Assembly (NCBI GenBank): GCA_028285525.1
Contig: JANQOZ010000001.1
Span: 47,667 to 111,666, forward strand
Reading direction: 5' to 3'
Length of the DNA stretch: 64,000 bases
DNA from: Lysobacterales bacterium
Lineage (GTDB): Bacteria > Pseudomonadota > Gammaproteobacteria > Xanthomonadales > SZUA-38
In this document: one piece after another, positions 60,603 through 64,000 of the stretch
Layout: every line of letters starts with the position of its first letter
How positions within the stretch are numbered: the stretch's first letter is position 1
Program-made: the position numbers and the translations under genes
The notes under the pieces: generated by a model
Databases searched by the model: none
What the model was told of the DNA's origin: nothing
Seen by the model: only the letters and a program-made list of their open reading frames with translations

Positions 60603-62096
60603 TCAGGCCAACAACGTCTGAGCGATTTCCATCGCGGCACGCTCGCCGGTTTCCATGGCCGCCTCCATGCCCAGTTCCAGCTGGCGCAAATGTTCGCCGG
60701 CGAAATGAACCCGGCCGTGCGGTTTGCCCATAGCAGCAACCCAGTCGGTCACCCGACCCACGGGCAGCTCGAAGCTGCAGCCTCCGGCGTTGGCGCCCTG
60801 AGCCCAGGAGTGAACGCCGATCACCTCCAGCTTGCCGGCGGCCGAAGGACGGATCCGCTCAATTTCTTTCAGCGCAAAGCGGCCGCGTTCATCCGGGGGC
60901 ATGGCGTCGAGAAACGCGGCTTTCTCCGCAGAGCAGATCGCGCTCATCAGCTCCCTGGAACCATCCGGCTTGATCTGCTGACGGACGTATTGCAGCGGAC
61001 CGTCAGTCCACATGGACGCACCCAGGCCGTCGTCCTCCCAGTAGGGCGCTTTCACCCGCAGCCAGATCTGGCTTTGATTGTTGTATGGCATTTCGGCAAC
61101 CGCTTCAGCCTGACTGCCCGTCAACGGTGGATCAAACGTCACCTTGCGCAGACTGCTGAAGGGCAGCGCGCTCAGCACAAAGTCAGCGCTGATCGTCGAG
61201 CCGTCGGCAAGCGTGACCGTGTTTGTCTCGCCGTTTTGCTCAACGGCCACCACCCGGGCCCCCACGCGGACGCTGTCGCCCAGCTCCGCCGCCATGGCGT
61301 CGGTCAGACGCGCCGTTCCGCCGACGATATGGGAGGAGATGATCGACGCGATTTCATACTGATCGAGCGTCTTCCGCTGCTCGGGGGTTACGCGGTTGAT
61401 TTCAACTCGCCCGCGGGTCGTTTCCTGCAGCATGCGCAGCACGCTCTTTTCGTGCATCGGGCTGCGACCGCTCGACTCGTACATCAGGCGAATCGCCTCC
61501 TTGGACGCCCCCTGTCGTTTAAGCCAGTCGGTGATTGAGATGTCGTACTCGGCCGCCTCGGGACGGCGCCAGTCGTCCAGTTCGCTAAACGGCGAACGCT
61601 GGCCGATGTAATAGCTGAACAGCGTATGGGGCGGGACCTCGCGCTCATCGCCTTCGGTCAGATTGTGCGGCGATTCGGCCCATTGATCGGCGTCCACAAG
61701 CTTCCCGCCGATCACCGGCGTGTAGGGAGCGTTGACGTGTGAACCCGGGCCCAGCTCGATATTAAGTCGGCGGCACATATCCAGGATTCGCGCATAGCTG
61801 CCGCCGATCTGGGAGGCGCCGAGATCGGGTGACTGAAACCAGTCACGGGCGGTCAGGCAGCGCCCACCTACGCGTTCGTTTGCTTCGAGTACTTGCACCG
61901 ACGCGCCAAGCTCCTCAAGCAGCATGGCCGCATAGAGCCCCGACAGCCCCGCACCGAGCACCGCAACGTCCACCTTCTCACCGGCGGCCCGGACGCGTCC
62001 GCCCAGCCCCACGCCCGCGAGCGCCCCGGCGCTGGCCGCCAGAAAGTCCCTGCGCTTCAGCGCTCTTGCGCCGCCAGAACGATCCCGGTTGCCCAT
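60603..62096 (-). CDS. Tat-exported flavin monoamine-oxidase-family oxidoreductase
   Basis: The 497-residue protein carries a Tat-type signal (LKRRDFLAASAGALAGVGLGG, RR at 15-16). The FAD-binding Rossmann motif is DVAVLGAGLSGLYAAMLLEELGA followed by VLEANERVGGRCLT. The family's C-terminal FAD loop reads RVHFAGEHLRQLELGMEAAMETGERAA. These are marks of the monoamine/polyamine oxidase group, which oxidise amines to imines with oxygen or another acceptor. FAD would be bound before export, which fits Tat rather than Sec. The hydrolase gene 59658..60569 follows at 33 bp, and the GMC oxidoreductase gene is divergent. The substrate could be a polyamine or another amine. Confidence 0.92.
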   Translation of the reverse strand: MGNRDRSGGARALKRRDFLAASAGALAGVGLGGRVRAAGEKVDVAVLGAGLSGLYAAMLLEELGASVQVLEANERVGGRCLTARDWFQSPDLGASQIGGSYARILDMCRRLNIELGPGSHVNAPYTPVIGGKLVDADQWAESPHNLTEGDEREVPPHTLFSYYIGQRSPFSELDDWRRPEAAEYDISITDWLKRQGASKEAIRLMYESSGRSPMHEKSVLRMLQETTRGRVEINRVTPEQRKTLDQYEIASIISSHIVGGTARLTDAMAAELGDSVRVGARVVAVEQNGETNTVTLADGSTISADFVLSALPFSSLRKVTFDPPLTGSQAEAVAEMPYNNQSQIWLRVKAPYWEDDGLGASMWTDGPLQYVRQQIKPDGSRELMSAICSAEKAAFLDAMPPDERGRFALKEIERIRPSAAGKLEVIGVHSWAQGANAGGCSFELPVGRVTDWVAAMGKPHGRVHFAGEHLRQLELGMEAAMETGERAAMEIAQTLLA

Positions 62097-62280
62097 ATGT
62101 ATCCCTCCCGTTTAACCTGCACGCGTGCTGATTGGAGCACGCTCGGTGAAGCTTCACACTAATGGAACACACCTGCCTCGGCAAAGGTCGGGCATCTGCA
62201 GTAGACAAACCCGCGGCTAATTTTGGTGGGTTGGCGAACTCACGTAAGCCCGGAGCGCCGGCGCTGCGGCGCCCCGATTG

Positions 62281-63900
62281 ATGGCTTCCCAAACCTGGGA
62301 TTACATCATTGTCGGAGCCGGTTCAGCCGGCTGCGTGCTGGCCAACCGCCTTTCTGAAGATCCGCAGATCCGGGTGCTGCTGCTGGAGGCCGGCGGCGAC
62401 AACAATGCTTACGCTATTCGTATTCCTGCGGGCCTCGCCTCCGCCATTTTCCAGGATCGGTACAACTGGAAATACCCGGCGCTTGCTGACCCAACCCGGG
62501 CGGGCCTCGTGGACAGCTGGTCGGGCGGTCGGGGTCTCGGCGGGTCGAGCAGCATTAACGGCATGCTGTTTATGCGAGGGGCCAGGGAAGACTATGACGG
62601 CTGGCGCGATCTCGGCTGCGAGGGCTGGGACTATGAATCGGTGCTGCCTCACTTCAAAGCCATCGAGTCGTTCGAGGGCGGGGCTGATGACTATCGCGGC
62701 GACAGCGGGCCGCTCAGCGTCAGCTTTCCCGCCGAAAAACCGGCGCTGGTCGACCGGTGGATCGAAGCTGCCGGAAACGCCGGGCATCCGTTTAACCCCG
62801 ACTACAACGGTGAGGCTACCCTGGGTGTTGGCGTCACGCAGGCGTCGATCAAGAACGGCCGCCGGCACTGCACGGCCGAGGCGTTTCTCAAGCCAGCGCG
62901 GGGCCGTTCCAATCTCACCATCCGAAACCGTTGTCATGTCACCCGAATTCTGTTCGACGAGGGCCGGGCAAGCGGCGTTGAGTATCTGCGTAATGGCCAT
63001 ACCGAGCAGGCTCAGTGCACTGGCGAAGTGATCGTCTCCAGCGGCGCGATCGGCTCGCCGGGGCTGCTGATGCGCAGCGGCGTAGGGCCGGCGCCAGACC
63101 TGTCTGAGCTGGGTATCCCGGTGGTACAGGAAAGCAAAAACGTTGGCGCCAACCTGATGGAACACCCGGGCGTTTACGTGAAAGCGTTTACGCATCTGCC
63201 GAGCTTCAATCGGGCCGGCCGCCCCTTTCAGATGCCTTTGGTGCTTCTCAACTGGCTGCTCCGCGGACGGGGCGCCGCGGCGGTCGGTACAACGGTCGCT
63301 CAGATTCTGACTCGATCCGCCGGTCACGAACCGGCCCACGATCTGCAGATCTTGCTGAGCCTCGTTCACTTCGGCATCAACGCCACCGGTGACGGAGTGA
63401 AGCTCAATCCGCGCGACGGCATTTCGATGGCCTGTTGTCTGATGCTGCCCAAGTCGCGCGGATGCGTCCGCCTCACTTCGGCTGATCCGAACGTGCCACC
63501 GCAGGTGCAGCACACCATGTTCGAAGCTGAAGATGACTTAGAGCGTCTTGCCCAGGCCGCGAGACAGGCGCTCGAGGTGCTGAACACCGCGCCGTTGGCG
63601 GACGTGATCGATGAGGTCGACTTCCCCCTCGGCCTCGAAGCGCCAACCGGCGACTGGCACGACCTCGTGCGGCAAACGGCGTTTCGTGGCGACCATCCGT
63701 CGGGCACCTGTCGCATGGGCTCCGACGAGGCGTCGGTCGTCGATCCTCGTTTGCGGGTCAGAGGCGTTGATGGCCTGCGCGTGGTTGATACGTCCATCAT
63801 CCCCGTCATTCCACGGGCCAACACCAACGCAACTGCGATGATGATCGCGGACAAAGCGGCGGCGATGATTCGCGAGGATCGTTCGTCAGCGTCGCCGTAG
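62281..63900 (+). CDS. GMC-family FAD oxidoreductase (choline-dehydrogenase-like)
   Basis: ATG 62281 is chosen over the track's adjacent TTG 62278. The 539-residue protein has the GMC signature: DYIIVGAGSAGCVLANRLSED with LLLEAGG (FAD binding), GGSSSINGMLFMRG (GMC signature 1), VIVSSGAIGSPGLLMRSG (signature 2), and the catalytic His-Asn pair in DHPSGTCRMG and NTNATAMMIADKAA. It oxidises an alcohol, such as choline or an aryl or alkyl alcohol, to the aldehyde. It has no signal peptide. It is divergent from the Tat amine-oxidase gene and is followed 46 bp later by a gene with a possible Tat signal. Confidence 0.93.
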   Translation: MASQTWDYIIVGAGSAGCVLANRLSEDPQIRVLLLEAGGDNNAYAIRIPAGLASAIFQDRYNWKYPALADPTRAGLVDSWSGGRGLGGSSSINGMLFMRGAREDYDGWRDLGCEGWDYESVLPHFKAIESFEGGADDYRGDSGPLSVSFPAEKPALVDRWIEAAGNAGHPFNPDYNGEATLGVGVTQASIKNGRRHCTAEAFLKPARGRSNLTIRNRCHVTRILFDEGRASGVEYLRNGHTEQAQCTGEVIVSSGAIGSPGLLMRSGVGPAPDLSELGIPVVQESKNVGANLMEHPGVYVKAFTHLPSFNRAGRPFQMPLVLLNWLLRGRGAAAVGTTVAQILTRSAGHEPAHDLQILLSLVHFGINATGDGVKLNPRDGISMACCLMLPKSRGCVRLTSADPNVPPQVQHTMFEAEDDLERLAQAARQALEVLNTAPLADVIDEVDFPLGLEAPTGDWHDLVRQTAFRGDHPSGTCRMGSDEASVVDPRLRVRGVDGLRVVDTSIIPVIPRANTNATAMMIADKAAAMIREDRSSASP

Positions 63901-63946
63901 AAATGGCGTATGCTGACCTTGCGCAAGTTCGAGAGGCCCTCTTGCC

Positions 63947-64000
63947 ATGACAGCAGCACCTGATTCCACGTCGCGCCGAAGAATTCTGACGGGCATTGCT
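63947..64000 (+). CDS. Start of a possible Tat-signal protein, truncated by window end
   Basis: Only 18 codons are visible. ATG 63947 has GAGAGG 10 bp upstream, and the peptide reads M-T-A-A-P-D-S-T-S-R-R-R-I-L-T-G-I-A. S-R-R-R-I-L is close to the S-R-R-x-F-L-K Tat motif, followed by what looks like the start of a hydrophobic region. It is too short for the ORF track. Position after the GMC oxidoreductase fits a co-transcribed exported partner, but nothing more can be said. Confidence 0.5.
   Translation, partial: MTAAPDSTSRRRILTGIA

Noticed and set aside
62323-63513. 396-aa minus-strand ORF over the GMC gene
   Set aside because: Antisense of GMC signature regions; composition typical of a shadow frame.

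Overview
The window is a GC-rich, gene-dense stretch of bacterial chromosome with 44 protein-coding genes called, two of them cut by the window edges. I found no rRNA, tRNA, CRISPR array, insertion sequence or prophage. No intergenic gap exceeds 300 bp. The gene families suggest a free-living aerobic gammaproteobacterium. I lean towards the Xanthomonadales/Lysobacterales (Wenzhouxiangella-like), because several secreted proteins end in a 'F-x-D/S-S/G-F-E' tail that I associate with that group. That placement is inference, since no marker gene is present.

Layout. 1-7.3 kb: exported proteins of unknown function, a TolB-like propeller and a 938-residue nested 'choice-of-anchor I / phytase-like esterase' protein. 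7.3-11.7 kb: small housekeeping genes, namely a CPBP protease, an exported HExxH protein, a CBS-domain protein, and a DoxX gene divergent from a TetR-MDR oxidoreductase pair with two operator-like repeats between them. 11.7-14.8 kb: a tandem duplication of ELWxxDGT-repeat secreted proteins. 15-18.8 kb: a probable metal (copper?) uptake operon with a His-rich DUF2946 protein, a TonB-dependent receptor and an unusual exported CopC-like/DJ-1 fusion. 18.9-26.5 kb: a sortilin-like propeller, serine hydrolase and ABM-monooxygenase run, an acyl-CoA ligase, and YSC84 and glycine-zipper envelope proteins. 26.5-36.5 kb: a TPR-PAS hybrid histidine kinase, two secreted unknowns (one multidomain with ankyrin and TPR) and an exported haloalkane-dehalogenase-like protein. 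36.5-47.6 kb: a second and a third sortilin-like propeller, truC, an exported arginine/agmatine deiminase, a class II deacetylase and an M14/DUF2817 peptidase. 47.8-55.5 kb: an exported catalase-peroxidase with an OxyR-like site and a strong terminator, a hybrid kinase whose phosphoacceptor His is replaced by Phe, a YihY membrane protein, a PD40 propeller and a ToxR-type wHTH-TPR regulator. 55.6-64 kb: an S41 protease, a PNPOx-like flavoprotein, a GntR/YtrA pair with a perfect operator palindrome, a DUF3127 SSB-like protein, and a run of Tat-type oxidases (flavin amine oxidase, GMC oxidoreductase).

Functional theme. About half of the proteins carry signal peptides. Nine are propeller-type secreted proteins, and many others are exported hydrolases or oxidases, so the region is heavily devoted to the cell envelope and outside. 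Each of the three sortilin-like propellers is followed on the same strand by an enzyme gene of hydrolase type. The most interesting candidates for undescribed biology are the shared C-terminal tail on four neighbouring exported proteins, the DUF2946/TonB/CopC-DJ-1 operon, the His-less hybrid kinase, the exported multidomain dehalogenase and the nested phytase-like esterase. All domain calls were made by eye from motifs; no database was searched.
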